Assembly: GCF_009834185.1 (NCBI RefSeq)
Contig: NZ_CP047173.1
Coordinates: forward strand, 1,798,001-1,862,000
Direction of reading: 5' to 3'
Length of the DNA stretch: 64,000 bases
From: Rathayibacter sp. VKM Ac-2760
Lineage (GTDB): Bacteria > Actinomycetota > Actinomycetes > Actinomycetales > Microbacteriaceae
Under the pieces are notes generated by a model. That model was given only the letters and a program-made list of their open reading frames with translations, did no database searches and was not told where the DNA came from. Positions 1-11,082 of the stretch are shown here, piece by piece. Position 1 is the stretch's first letter. Each line of letters opens with the position of its first letter. Position numbers and translations under genes: made by a program.

Positions 1-2459
1 CAGCGGCATGATCTCGGACCTCTCGCCCGAGAAGGCCGTCAAGAACGTGATCAAGGCGCTCGGCAAGGGCGTGCTGAAGATCATGTCCAAGATGGGCATC
101 TCGACCGTGTCGAGCTACGCCGGCGCGCAGACCTTCGAGGCCGTCGGCCTCAGCCAGGTCTTCGTCGACCAGTACTTCACCGGCACCGCCTCCAAGCTCG
201 GCGGCATCGGGATCGACGTCGTCGCCGAGGAGAACGCCGCGCGCCACCGCGCCGCGTACCCCGAGGACGGCGCGGTCGTCGCGCACGAGCGCCTCGCGGT
301 CGGCGGCGAGTACCAGTGGCGCCGTGACGGCGCGCCGCACCTCTTCAACCCGGACACCGTCTTCCGGCTGCAGCACTCCACGCGCAACCGCCGCTACGAC
401 GTCTTCCGCGAGTACACCAAGATGGTCGACGACCAGGCGCTCTCGCTGATGACCCTCCGCGGCATGTTCACCCTCGACACGGAGGGGCGCACGCCCGTCC
501 CGATCGACGAGGTCGAGTCGGTCGAGTCGATCGTCAAGCGCTTCTCCACCGGGGCGATGAGCTACGGCTCGATCTCGCCGGAGGCGCACGAGACGCTCGC
601 CATCGCGATGAACCGCCTCGGCGCCAAGTCGAACACCGGCGAGGGCGGCGAGGACACCGAGCGACTGCTCGACCCCGAGCGCCGCTCCGCGATCAAGCAG
701 GTCGCCTCGGGCCGCTTCGGCGTCACGAGCATGTACCTGACCCACGCCGACGACATCCAGATCAAGCTCGCCCAGGGCGCCAAGCCCGGCGAGGGCGGCC
801 AGCTGCCGCCGACCAAGGTCTACCCGTGGATCGCGCGCACCCGGCACGCGACCGCCGGCGTCGGTCTGATCTCGCCGCCGCCGCACCACGACATCTACTC
901 GATCGAGGACCTCAAGCAGCTGATCTTCGACCTCAAGCGGGCGAACCCGAAGGCGCGCATCCACGCGAAGCTCGTCAGCCAGTCGGGCATCGGCGCGGTC
1001 GCGGCCGGCACGGCCAAGGCCCTCGCCGACGTGATCCTCGTCTCGGGCCACGACGGCGGCACCGGCGCGAGCCCCGTCAACTCGCTCAAGCACGCCGGCA
1101 CCCCGTGGGAGCTCGGCCTCGCCGAGACCCAGCAGACGCTGATGCTCAACGGCATGCGCGACCGCGTCGTGGTGCAGGTCGACGGCCAGATGAAGACCGG
1201 CCGCGACGTCGTGATCGGCGCCCTGCTCGGCGCCGAGGAGTTCGGCTTCGCGACCGCGCCGCTGATCGTCGAGGGCTGCATCATGATGCGCGTCTGCCAC
1301 CTCGACACCTGCCCGGTGGGCGTCGCGACGCAGAACCCCGAGCTGCGCAAGCGCTTCAACGGCAAGCCGGAGTTCGTCGTCAACTTCTTCGAGTTCATCG
1401 CCCAGGAGGTGCGCGAGTACCTCGCGGCTCTCGGCTTCCGCACGATCGACGAGATCGTCGGCCACCGCGAGCTGCTCGACGTCAACCGCGCCATCGAGCA
1501 CTGGAAGGCGAGCGGGCTCGACCTGACGCCGATCCTGGTCGGCCCGGTCTTCCAGGCGGAGGAGCCGCGTCGCCACGGCCGCGCGCAGGAGCACGAGCTG
1601 GAGAAGCACTTCGACAACGAGCTGATCCGCCTCGCCGCGAACGTGCTCGACCACCGCGGCACCGTCGTGATCGACCGCGAGATCAAGAACACCGAGCGCG
1701 CCGTCGGCACGATGCTCGGCCACCAGGTGACCGTCCGCTACGGCGAGAACGGGCTGCCGGCCGACTCCATCACCGTGAACCTGCGCGGCTCGGCCGGGCA
1801 GTCGCTCGGCGCGTTCCTCCCCGCGGGCATCACGCTGCGGCTCGAGGGCGACTCGAACGACTACGTCGGCAAGGGCCTCTCCGGCGGCCAGATCGTGGTG
1901 CGGCCGGACCGCCGCAGCACCTTCGACGCGTCGACGAACGTCATCGCCGGCAACGTCATCGGCTACGGCGCGACCCAGGGCACGATGTTCATCCGCGGGA
2001 TGGTCGGCGAGCGCTTCCTGGTCCGCAACTCCGGTGCCACGGCGGTCGTCGAGGGCGTGGGCGACCACGCGCTCGAGTACATGACCGGCGGGCTCGCCGT
2101 GATCCTCGGCGCGACCGGCCGCAACCTCGGCGCGGGGATGTCCGGCGGGACCGCCTACATCCACGACCTGAGCCGCGAGCTCGTCAACCGCGACGCTCTG
2201 GCCTCGGGCGAGCTCACGCTCTCCGAGCTCGGCAGCGCCGACGTGGAGATCCTGCGCGACCTGCTCGAGCGGCACGTGGCCGAGACCGAGTCGACCCTGG
2301 CCCAGGGGATGCTCGACGATTTCGACGGAACCGTCTCGCGTTTCGTCAAGGTACTGCCCCGCGACTTCGCCGCGGTGCTCGCGACGCGAGCATCCGCCGT
2401 CGAAGAGGGGCTCGACCCCGACGGCGACGTCGTCTGGGGACGGATTCTGGAGGTGACCG

Positions 2460-2467
<8 letters not shown>
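1..2467 (+). CDS. gltB: Glutamate synthase large subunit, C-terminal 821 residues (5' end outside window)
   Basis: This is the large subunit of NADPH-dependent glutamate synthase, which makes glutamate from 2-oxoglutarate and glutamine-derived ammonia in the cytoplasm. The reading frame is already open at base 2, so the N-terminal amidotransferase part lies before the window; the whole family protein is about 1,500 residues. The visible part holds the FMN-binding synthase domain, the 3Fe-4S cysteines (C-x5-C-x4-C, about 1276-1311, followed by PVGVATQ) and the C-terminal glycine-rich beta-helix (about 1790-2160). The stop overlaps the gltD start by 8 bp, so the two subunits are probably translationally coupled. 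Identification is firm. Confidence 0.97.
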
Positions 2468-3917
<1,450 letters not shown>

Positions 3918-3931
3918 TCCGACGGCTGCGA

Positions 3932-3937
3932 TAGTCT
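3932..3937 (+). promoter_or_regulatory. Possible -10 element for pyk
   Basis: TAGTCT lies 76 bp before the pyk start and predicts transcription from about 3944 with a leader of some 70 nt. No convincing -35 hexamer is seen at normal spacing. Assignment rests on the hexamer and its position after gltD. Confidence 0.35.
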
Positions 3938-4013
3938 TCGCGCGCCAGCTTCACAGCTCACCCTCCCCGCTAACGACGCGCCCCCGGGCGCAGAACAACG
4001 GAGCACCCCCTCA

Positions 4014-5459
4014 ATGAGACGAGCGAAAATCGTCGCCACCCTCGGCCCGGCAACGTCGTCGTACGAGACCATTCGTGCGATCATCGACGCCGGCGTGGAC
4101 GTGGCCCGCATGAACCTCAGCCACGGCAGCTACGACGTGCACGAGGGCATCTACCGCCTCGTGCGGAAGGCCGCCGAGGACTCCGGTCGCGCCGTCGCGA
4201 TCATGGTCGACCTGCAGGGCCCGAAGATCCGCCTGGGCAAGTTCGAGGGCGGCCCGTACCCCCTCGCCGAGGGCGACGTCTTCACCATCACCACCGAGGA
4301 CGTCCTCGGCACCAAGGAGCTCTCGGGCACCACGTTCAAGGGCCTGCCCGACGACGTGAACCCCGGTGACATGCTCCTGATCGACGACGGCAAGGTCGCG
4401 GTCCGCGTGACCGCCGTCGAGGGCCCCCGCGTCGTCACCGAGTGCGTCGTGCCCGGCAACATCTCGAACAACAAGGGCATCAACCTGCCCGGCGTCGCGG
4501 TCAACGTGCCCGCGCTGTCGCAGAAGGACGAGGACGACCTCCGCTGGGCGATCCGCCTCGGCGCGGACATCATCGCGCTGTCCTTCGTGCGCAACGCGAG
4601 CGACATCGTCCGCGTGCACGAGATCATGGCGGAGGAGGGTCGCAAGGCCCCCGTCATCGCCAAGATCGAGAAGCCGCAGGCGGTCGACAACCTGCAGGAG
4701 ATCATCGACGTCTTCGACGGCATCATGGTCGCCCGCGGCGACCTCGGCGTCGAGCTGCCCCTCGAGGCCGTGCCGATCGTGCAGAAGCACGCCGTCGAGC
4801 TCGCCCGCCGCTGGGCCAAGCCCGTCATCGTCGCCACCCAGATGCTCGAGTCGATGATCGAGAGCCCGCGCCCCACCCGCGCCGAGGCCTCCGACGTCGC
4901 CAACGCCATCCTCGACGGAGCCGACGCGGTCATGCTCTCCGGCGAGACCAGCGTCGGCGCCTGGCCGGTCGTCACCGTCCAGACCATGGCCCGCATCGTC
5001 GAATCGACCGAGGAGCACGGACTCGAGCGGATCCCCCCACTCGGCAGCAAGCCGCGCACCCAGGGCGGCTCCGTCACCCTCGCCGCCGCCGAGGTCGCCG
5101 AGTTCGTCGAGGCCAAGTTCCTCTGCGTCTTCACCGAGTCCGGCGACTCCGTCCGCCGCATGACCCGCCTGCGCCACGGCATCCCGATCATCGGCTTCAC
5201 CCCCGAGCCGTCGGTCCGCCGCCGCATGGCGCTCAACTGGGGCGTCCAGTCCTACGTGACGCCGCGCGTGAACCACACCGACGCGATGTTCGCCCAGGTC
5301 GACGCCGTCCTCCTCCGCGAGAACCTCGCCAAGGCCGGCGACACCGTCGTCGTCGTCTCCGGATCGCCCCCCGGACGCGCCGGCACCACCAACGACATGC
5401 GCGTGCACGTCGTCGGCTCCTCCAGCTCCTCGGAGCCCGTGGAGAACTGGGACCACTGA
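4014..5459 (+). CDS. pyk: Pyruvate kinase
   Basis: This 481-residue enzyme converts phosphoenolpyruvate and ADP to pyruvate and ATP, the last step of glycolysis. It opens with RRAKIVATLGPA and contains MNLSHG, DLQGPKIRLG, the active-site AKIEKP segment (near residue 216) and MVARGDLGVE (about 238-247). The C-terminal allosteric domain ends in the usual PPGRAGTTNDMRVH stretch. The ATG at 4014 is preceded by GGAG near 4001. A strong hairpin follows directly, so pyk looks monocistronic. Length is normal for the actinobacterial enzyme. Confidence 0.97.
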   Translation: MRRAKIVATLGPATSSYETIRAIIDAGVDVARMNLSHGSYDVHEGIYRLVRKAAEDSGRAVAIMVDLQGPKIRLGKFEGGPYPLAEGDVFTITTEDVLGTKELSGTTFKGLPDDVNPGDMLLIDDGKVAVRVTAVEGPRVVTECVVPGNISNNKGINLPGVAVNVPALSQKDEDDLRWAIRLGADIIALSFVRNASDIVRVHEIMAEEGRKAPVIAKIEKPQAVDNLQEIIDVFDGIMVARGDLGVELPLEAVPIVQKHAVELARRWAKPVIVATQMLESMIESPRPTRAEASDVANAILDGADAVMLSGETSVGAWPVVTVQTMARIVESTEEHGLERIPPLGSKPRTQGGSVTLAAAEVAEFVEAKFLCVFTESGDSVRRMTRLRHGIPIIGFTPEPSVRRRMALNWGVQSYVTPRVNHTDAMFAQVDAVLLRENLAKAGDTVVVVSGSPPGRAGTTNDMRVHVVGSSSSSEPVENWDH

Positions 5460-5465
5460 GTTCCT

Positions 5466-5505
5466 GCAGAAGGGCCCGGTCGCTAGCGCGGCCGGGCCCT
5501 TCTGC
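5466..5505 (+). terminator. Rho-independent-type terminator after pyk
   Basis: A perfect 14-bp stem (5466-5479 pairing with 5492-5505; arms begin GCAGAAGGGC and end GCCCTTCTGC) encloses a 12-nt loop, 6 bp after the pyk stop. There is no long T tract, as is common in high-GC actinobacteria. Confidence 0.8.
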
Positions 5506-5732
5506 GACGGGCTCCTCGTTCCTCGTCGCCCGTCGGCGGTCGGCTTCTCGACGGGTCGCGCTGGTGGGAGCCGGTCGCGTTCCGGCTACGACGATCCGCC
5601 GGCACGCGGATCGCCGGTGACCCTGCGAGGTGGCGGCTGGTCGGCAGACCCGACTCGGGGGAGGGCGGCCCCTTCGGGGCGCCGGGGGCGAGCCGCCCCG
5701 CGCGTTCCGAGCAGCCGCGCAGCGGCCCTTTT

Positions 5733-5768
5733 GCTGGTCGAGTAGCCGCGCAGCGGCGTATCGAGACC
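5733..5768 (+). repeat. Interspersed hairpin element, copy 1
   Basis: This 36-bp element begins GCTGGTCGAGTAGCC and ends GGCGTATCGAGACC. Its core folds as GCCGC-GCA-GCGGC. The same unit occurs at 5956-5991 in this orientation, and at 29244, 29386 and 62208 inverted. It lies in the 606-bp gap between pyk and ppx, which otherwise shows only a small 8-bp hairpin (5592-5599 with 5606-5613), short repeats and no credible gene. Confidence 0.75.
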
Positions 5769-5830
5769 CGCCCGCCCCCACGTCGGTGTGGAAGGGCCGC
5801 GGCCCCTCCGGGGCGCGAGCCGCCCCACGC

Positions 5831-5955
5831 GTGCCGAGCAGCCGCGCAGCGGCCCTCCGTGCGTGCCGAGCAGCCGCGCAGAGGCCCTGCGTGCGTGCCG
5901 AGCAGCCGCGCAGAGGCCCTGCGTGCGTGCCGAGCGGCTGCGCAGCGCCCCTTTT
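5831..5955 (+). repeat. 32-bp tandem repeats
   Basis: Units beginning GTGCCGAGC start at 5831, 5863, 5895 and 5927, an exact 32-bp period. The middle two are nearly identical and the last is degenerate and runs into the hairpin element at 5956. The unit core, GCCGCGCAG(A/C)GGC, resembles the core of the 36-bp hairpin element, so the array may have grown from it. A partial related copy lies at about 5703-5732. Confidence 0.75.
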
Positions 5956-5991
5956 GCTGGTCGAGTAGCCGCGCAGCGGCGTATCGAGACC
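5956..5991 (+). repeat. Interspersed hairpin element, copy 2
   Basis: This is identical to the copy at 5733-5768 over all 36 bp. It ends 74 bp before the ppx start codon and closes the repeat region between pyk and ppx. Confidence 0.75.
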
Positions 5992-6053
5992 CCGCTCGCC
6001 CGAGCGCGGGGTGGACGGGCGAGCGCGCGTCGGGCAGGGCCGGCGGCCCGCGC

Positions 6054-6059
6054 TAGCGT
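6054..6059 (+). promoter_or_regulatory. -10 element predicting a leaderless ppx mRNA
   Basis: TAGCGT ends 6 nt before the ATG at 6066, so the expected +1 falls on the start codon. No Shine-Dalgarno sequence precedes this start. Confidence 0.5.
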
Positions 6060-6065
6060 GGGGGC

Positions 6066-7034
6066 ATGCGACTCGGCGTGCTCGACATCGGCTCCAACAC
6101 GGTCCATCTGCTGCTCGTCGACGCGCACCCGGGAGCGCGGCCCGTGCCGTACCGGTCGCACAAGCGCAGCCTCGCGCTGGTCGCTCACCTCGACGCGGCG
6201 GGGGACATCACCGAGGAGGGGCAGCGCGAGCTGATCTCCTTCGTCGCCGAGGCGCACGAGGTCGCCCGCCGCCACCGCGCCGAGGACCTGCTCGCCTTCG
6301 CCACCTCCGCGATCCGCGAGGCCGGCAACGGCGCGGCCGTGCTCGAGCGCGTCCGCTCCGAGACCGGCGTCCACCTCCAGGAGCTCGGCGGCGAGGCCGA
6401 GGCGTCCGCCACCTTCCTCGCGGTCCGCCGGTGGTTCGGCTGGGGCGCCGGCTCCATCCTCGACCTCGACATCGGCGGCGGCTCCTTCGAGCTCTCGATG
6501 GGCGTCGACGAGGTGCCCGAGCTCGCCGTCTCCGTGCCGCTCGGCGCCGGCCGCGTTACCCGCGACCTGCTGGACGGCGACCCGGCCTCCGCCACCAGCG
6601 TCAAGGCCGCCCGCCGCCACGTGCGCGAGGTCCTCGCCGAGCCGGTGCGGGCCTTCCTCGACCTCGGCACCCCCGATCTCGTCGCGGGCACGTCCAAGAC
6701 CTTCCGCTCGCTCGCTCGCATCACCGGCGCCGCCCCCAGCGCCGCCGGGCCGCTCGTCCGCCGCGAGCTCCACCTCGTCGACCTCCGCCTCTGGTCGTCC
6801 CGCCTCGCCGCGATCAGCGCGGCCGACCGCTCGGCTCTGCCGGGCGTCTCCGCCCTGCGCGCCCCGCAGCTGCTGGCCGGTGCCCTCGTCGCCGAGGCGG
6901 CGATGGAGGCGCTGCACGTCGAGACGCTCGTGATCTGCCCCTGGGCGACCCGCGAGGGACTCATCATCCGCCGCTTCGAGCTCCTCGACGCGCAGCTCCA
7001 GCGGGACGCGCCTCAGCTGAGCGTGATGCTGTAG
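6066..7034 (+). CDS. Ppx/GppA family phosphatase
   Basis: This 322-residue protein of the exopolyphosphatase/guanosine pentaphosphatase family hydrolyses polyphosphate ends or pppGpp. The actin-like ATPase fold signatures are both present: DIGSNTVHLLL at residues 7-17 and DIGGGSFEL near 135-143. It matches the short two-domain form common in actinobacteria (about 310-330 residues), without the C-terminal HD region of E. coli Ppx. The last 22 bp overlap the end of the convergent aldose epimerase-like gene. Whether polyphosphate or pppGpp is the main substrate cannot be told from sequence. Confidence 0.9.
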   Translation: MRLGVLDIGSNTVHLLLVDAHPGARPVPYRSHKRSLALVAHLDAAGDITEEGQRELISFVAEAHEVARRHRAEDLLAFATSAIREAGNGAAVLERVRSETGVHLQELGGEAEASATFLAVRRWFGWGAGSILDLDIGGGSFELSMGVDEVPELAVSVPLGAGRVTRDLLDGDPASATSVKAARRHVREVLAEPVRAFLDLGTPDLVAGTSKTFRSLARITGAAPSAAGPLVRRELHLVDLRLWSSRLAAISAADRSALPGVSALRAPQLLAGALVAEAAMEALHVETLVICPWATREGLIIRRFELLDAQLQRDAPQLSVML

Positions 7035-7894
7035 GAGAAGGCCCGCTGCTCGCCGGGCGCGAGCACGAACTGGCGCGGCTTGTCGACGATGTCGCCGTCC
7101 CAGCCCTCGGGAGTCGGCACGCTCCGCCACGGCTCGACGCAGACGAACGGCGCGCCGACCGGCTTCCAGACGCCGACGACGTCGAAGTCGCCCGTGTCGA
7201 CCGCGATCGAGCGCGCGCCGTCGGCCTCGAGCGTCAGCGTGCGCCGGCGCGGCTCGTCGAAGATCAGCACTCCCTCCTCGAAGTGCGCGTCGTCGACGGT
7301 CAGCACGCCGTCCACGAGCGGCGACGGGTGCCGCTCGGCGACGAGGAGGTTCTCCGGCGCCCGGCGGAAGCCCTCCGGCTCCGGCTGAGCGAAGCGGACG
7401 CGGTGCTCGCCGGTCGCCCCGGGCAGCGGCAGCGCGAACGCCGGGTGGTTGCCGACGGAAGCGCCGAGCGGCACGTCGCCGCGGTTCTCGACGGTCTGCG
7501 TGATCCGCAGGGTGGAGCCGGTCACCGCGTAGGCGATCAGCAGCGACCAGTCGAACGGGAAGACCGCGCGGGTGGCGTCGTCGCTGCGCAGCCGGAAGAC
7601 GGCCTCGTCGCCGCCGACGCCGGCCAGCTCGAAGACCCGGTCGCGGGCGAAGCCGTGCTGGCCCATCGCGTAGTCCCGGCCGTCGTGGCGCAGGGTGTCG
7701 CCCGGCAGCCGTCCGATGATCGGGAACAGCACGGGCGCGTGCCGGCGCCACTCGGGCCCGGCCTGCCAGAGGTACTCGCGGTTCTCGGCGTCGCGGAGGG
7801 AGGTCATCTCGGCCCCGGCGGTCGTGAGCGCCACGCGGAGGTCGGCGCTGCCGATGGCGAGGACGGTGGGGTCGGGGGAGTCGCTGCTGCTCAT
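7013..7894 (-). CDS. Aldose 1-epimerase family protein
   Basis: This is a 293-residue galactose mutarotase-like protein, predicted to interconvert anomers of a sugar or sugar phosphate. It carries the GQHGFARDR stretch with the conserved histidine, NHPAFALP, and a late VCVEPW motif with an acidic residue. These are features of the LACX/YeaD-like branch. A GGAGG sequence lies directly before the ATG. It converges on ppx with a 22-bp tail overlap. The substrate is not predictable. Confidence 0.88.
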   Translation of the reverse strand: MSSSDSPDPTVLAIGSADLRVALTTAGAEMTSLRDAENREYLWQAGPEWRRHAPVLFPIIGRLPGDTLRHDGRDYAMGQHGFARDRVFELAGVGGDEAVFRLRSDDATRAVFPFDWSLLIAYAVTGSTLRITQTVENRGDVPLGASVGNHPAFALPLPGATGEHRVRFAQPEPEGFRRAPENLLVAERHPSPLVDGVLTVDDAHFEEGVLIFDEPRRRTLTLEADGARSIAVDTGDFDVVGVWKPVGAPFVCVEPWRSVPTPEGWDGDIVDKPRQFVLAPGEQRAFSYSITLS

Positions 7895-7968
7895 CCTCCG
7901 ATTCTGCCGCGCGGCGGGGGCGCGGCGCGTGCCCGTCCGGCTCCGTCGGCGGTGTCGGAGGGGCGTGA

Positions 7969-7974
7969 CAGCAT
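7969..7974 (+). promoter_or_regulatory. Possible -10 element, leaderless helicase gene
   Basis: CAGCAT, a weak match to TANNNT, ends 6 nt before the GTG start at 7981. That is the same spacing seen at several other genes here. Support is positional only. Confidence 0.3.
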
Positions 7975-7980
7975 GGGGCG

Positions 7981-10900
7981 GTGCCCCCCGAGACCTCCGC
8001 CGCCTCCTGGCGCGCCCGCGTGGGCGAGCTCAGCGGCGGCGAGCTCGGCGAGGCGGGTCCGCCGCTCACGCCGATCGGCCTGCAGTTCGAGCTGCGGCGG
8101 CTCGTCCGGCGCGCCGACGACCCGTGGCGGGCGCCCGCGAGCGAGCGCGTCACCGCTGCGACCTACGACCCGTCCGCCCGCGAGGACCACCGCCTGGCCA
8201 CCCGGCCGGTCGTGCCCGGGCGAGGCGGCGCCTGGAACCGGTCGACCCTCACCTGGAAGTCGCTCAACTTCCAGACCCACCGGCTCGCGCTCGACCCCGC
8301 GCACCAGCGCTGGTTCGCCGAGTTCGCCGCCCTGCACCGGGCCACCCGCACGGTGCACCTCGGCCAGGACCCCGACTGGATCCACCTCGACGACTACGAG
8401 AGCCCGCTGCTCTGGCGACTGCTCGAGCAGACGGAGGGCCTGCGCATCCCGCTGCTGACCTCCGGCGCGGGCTCGGTCGCGCGCGCCGCCTCCGCGCACG
8501 TCGCCCTCGTCGCCGCCGACCGCGGCGGCGCGCTGGAGCTCACCCCCGTCCTCCGGCTCGACACCGGCGAGCGCCGGCTCGACGCCGCCCGCCCGATCGC
8601 CCGGCACGGCGTCTACCTGGTCGAAGCCGGCGACCCCGCGTCGCTGCTGCTCGCCCCCGCGCCGCAGCCCCTCGACGACGAGGAGCTGCGGCTGCTGCGC
8701 CACCCGGACCCGACGAGCGTGCCCGCGGACGACGTCGCCGAGTTCCGGGAGGAGCACCTGCCGACCCTGCGCGGCCGCATCGCCGTGCGCGGGGCCGACG
8801 CCGGGACGGAGCTCGACGAGCCCGAGCCGCCCCGCCTCGTCTGCACCGTCTCCTTCGAGCCGCGCCGCGTCGTCCGGGTCGGCTGGCACTGGCGGCGGAC
8901 GCCCGATCGGGCCCGCGAGCTGGACGGGACGGGCGACGAGGTCCTCGAGACCGCGATCCTCCGGCGCGCCCGCACCGTCCTGGCCGAGCTGCAGTCGGAC
9001 GTCGTGCCGGACCTCGACCGACCGGCCGTCCTCCGCGGCGCGGCGGCCGCGGTCTTCGTGGTCGAGCAGCTGCCCCGGCTCGAGGGCGTCGGCGGCGTCC
9101 GCGTCGACCGCGAAGGGGTGCCGCCGGACTACCGGCTGCTGAACGGTCCGCTGACGCTCACGCTCACCGCCGCCGACACCGAGAGCGCCGACTGGTTCGA
9201 CCTCGGCGTCGTGGTGACGATCGGCGACGCGAGCGTCCCCTTCGGTCCGCTCTTCCGCGCGCTGGCGACCGGTGCCGGCCGGATCCGGCTGGTCGACCAC
9301 TCCTACCTCTCACTCGCGCACCCCGGCCTCGACCGCCTCCGCGAGCTGCTGAACCGCGCCGACGAGCTCGACGAATGGGAGACCGGCGTGCGGATCGGTC
9401 GGCACCAGACCGCGCTCTGGGCCGAGCTGGACGAGCTGGCGGACGCGAGCGTCGCCTCCGACGCCTGGCGCGGCGTGCTCGAGAACGCGCTGGCCGCCGG
9501 CGCCCCGGTCGACGTCGCGCCGCCCGCCGGGCTGGTCGGCGAGCTGCGCTCCTACCAGCGCGAGGGCTACTCCTGGCTGGTGCACCGTCGCCGACACGGT
9601 CTCGGCGGCGTCCTCGCCGACGACATGGGGCTCGGCAAGACGCTGCAGACTCTCGCGATGATGCTCCAGGCCGTCGAGGAGGCGCGCGCCGCCGGCGCGG
9701 CGGCGCCGCCGTTCCTCGTGGTGGCACCGACCTCGGTGCTGCCCGGCTGGCTCTCCGAGGCCGCCCGCTTCGCGCCGTCGCTCCGGGTCGCGGCGGTGAC
9801 GAGCTCGCGGGAGGGTCACGGGGCGTCGCTCGCCGCGGTCCCCGCCGAGGTGGACGTCGTCGTCACCAGCTACGCGGTGCTCCGGCTCGCCGGCGAGCAG
9901 TGGGCCGCGCGCGAGTGGTCGGCGCTCGTCCTCGACGAGGCGCAGTTCGTGAAGAATCCGAGCGCCCAGGCCCACCGAGCCGCCCGCGGTGTCGGCGCGC
10001 CGATCACGCTCGCGCTCACCGGCACGCCGCTGGAGAACTCGCTCGACGAGCTGTGGGCGATCCTCGCGCTGACGGCGCCCGGGCTGCTGCCGTCGCTGCG
10101 GCGGTTCCGCGAGGAGTACACCCGGCCGATCCTGCACGCCGACGAGCCGGTCGGCATCGCCTCGCCCGACCACTCCGGCGGACGCACCGTCGCGCACTCC
10201 GAGGGCGCCCGCCGTCGCCTCGACCGGCTTCGGCGCCGGATCCGCCCGTTCCTGCTGCGACGCACCAAGGAGGCGGTCGCTCCCGAGCTGCCCGAGAAGC
10301 AGGAGCAGACGATCGAGGTCGCCCTCGCGCCGAGCCACCGCGTCCTCTACGACGGCTACCTCCAGCGCGAGCGCCGGAAGCTGCTCGGGCTCGTCGAGGA
10401 TCTCGACCGGCAGCGGTTCACCGTCTTCCGCTCGCTCACGCTGCTGCGGCTGCTCGCCCTGGACGCCTCCCTGGTCGACCCCGCCTACCGGCACGTGCCC
10501 TCCGCGAAGCTCGACGCCCTCGTCGAGCAGCTCGACGACGTGCTGGCCGAGGGCCGCCGCGCGCTCGTGTTCAGCACCTTCACGTCGTACCTCGAGCGCG
10601 CCGCCGAGCGCCTGCGCCGCCGGGGCATCCCCTTCGTGCAGCTCGACGGCGGCACTCGCGACCGGGCCGGAGTGATCGAGGAGTTCCGCTCGGGCGCGGC
10701 GCCGGTCTTCCTGATCAGTTTGAAGGCCGGCGGAACCGGGCTGACGCTGACCGAGGCGGACCACGTCTTCATCCTCGATCCGTGGTGGAACCCGGCGGCC
10801 GAGGCGCAGGCGGTCGACCGCGCGCACCGGATCGGCCAGGAGCGCCGGGTCAACGTCTACCGGCTCGTCGCGAAGGACACGATCGAGGAGAAGATCGTCC

Positions 10901-11007
10901 GGCTCAAGGAGCGCAAGGCGCGGTTGAGCGCGGCGACCCTCGACGAGGGCGAGCTGTTCGCCCAGGCCCTCACCGCCGACGACCTCCGGGAGCTGCTGGC
11001 GGAGTGA
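7981..11007 (+). CDS. SNF2-family DEAD/DEAH box helicase
   Basis: This 1008-residue protein has a C-terminal SNF2 ATPase: Walker A in DDMGLGKT (about residues 545-552), Walker B box DEAQ near 652, and a helicase C-terminal half with LISLKAGGTGLTLTEADHV and the arginine-finger motif QAVDRAHRIGQ (about 930-950). The first 500 residues form a beta-rich region seen in bacterial HepA/SNF2 proteins. No SWIM zinc-binding CxCx(n)CxH motif is visible, unlike many actinobacterial relatives. The GTG at 7981 is preferred because the upstream ATG at 7973 is out of frame. The likely role is remodelling of nucleic-acid/protein complexes; the partner is unknown. Confidence 0.92.
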   Translation: MPPETSAASWRARVGELSGGELGEAGPPLTPIGLQFELRRLVRRADDPWRAPASERVTAATYDPSAREDHRLATRPVVPGRGGAWNRSTLTWKSLNFQTHRLALDPAHQRWFAEFAALHRATRTVHLGQDPDWIHLDDYESPLLWRLLEQTEGLRIPLLTSGAGSVARAASAHVALVAADRGGALELTPVLRLDTGERRLDAARPIARHGVYLVEAGDPASLLLAPAPQPLDDEELRLLRHPDPTSVPADDVAEFREEHLPTLRGRIAVRGADAGTELDEPEPPRLVCTVSFEPRRVVRVGWHWRRTPDRARELDGTGDEVLETAILRRARTVLAELQSDVVPDLDRPAVLRGAAAAVFVVEQLPRLEGVGGVRVDREGVPPDYRLLNGPLTLTLTAADTESADWFDLGVVVTIGDASVPFGPLFRALATGAGRIRLVDHSYLSLAHPGLDRLRELLNRADELDEWETGVRIGRHQTALWAELDELADASVASDAWRGVLENALAAGAPVDVAPPAGLVGELRSYQREGYSWLVHRRRHGLGGVLADDMGLGKTLQTLAMMLQAVEEARAAGAAAPPFLVVAPTSVLPGWLSEAARFAPSLRVAAVTSSREGHGASLAAVPAEVDVVVTSYAVLRLAGEQWAAREWSALVLDEAQFVKNPSAQAHRAARGVGAPITLALTGTPLENSLDELWAILALTAPGLLPSLRRFREEYTRPILHADEPVGIASPDHSGGRTVAHSEGARRRLDRLRRRIRPFLLRRTKEAVAPELPEKQEQTIEVALAPSHRVLYDGYLQRERRKLLGLVEDLDRQRFTVFRSLTLLRLLALDASLVDPAYRHVPSAKLDALVEQLDDVLAEGRRALVFSTFTSYLERAAERLRRRGIPFVQLDGGTRDRAGVIEEFRSGAAPVFLISLKAGGTGLTLTEADHVFILDPWWNPAAEAQAVDRAHRIGQERRVNVYRLVAKDTIEEKIVRLKERKARLSAATLDEGELFAQALTADDLRELLAE

Positions 11008-11070
11008 CCGCCCCCGTCCACACCCCTGGAAGGGTGACGGAACGGACAGCCGCACCCCAGGATCCGCGCG

Positions 11071-11076
11071 CAGACT
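11071..11076 (+). promoter_or_regulatory. Possible -10 element, leaderless DUF2236 gene
   Basis: CAGACT ends 6 nt before the ATG at 11083. It is one mismatch from the TAGACT seen before the TetR gene. No Shine-Dalgarno sequence is seen. Confidence 0.35.
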
Positions 11077-11082
11077 GACCCG

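Noticed and set aside
5831..5955. CRISPR array from the 32-bp period
   Set aside because: Tandem units are contiguous with no spacers.
5630..6234. Plus-strand open frames between pyk and ppx
   Set aside because: They translate the short repeats into Arg/Ala-rich peptides and have no start signals.
5586..8153. Very long minus-strand open frame (855 codons) across ppx and the epimerase gene
   Set aside because: It has Arg/Ala/Pro-rich low-complexity translation, runs through repeats and through strongly supported genes on both strands; typical of chance open frames in high-GC DNA.
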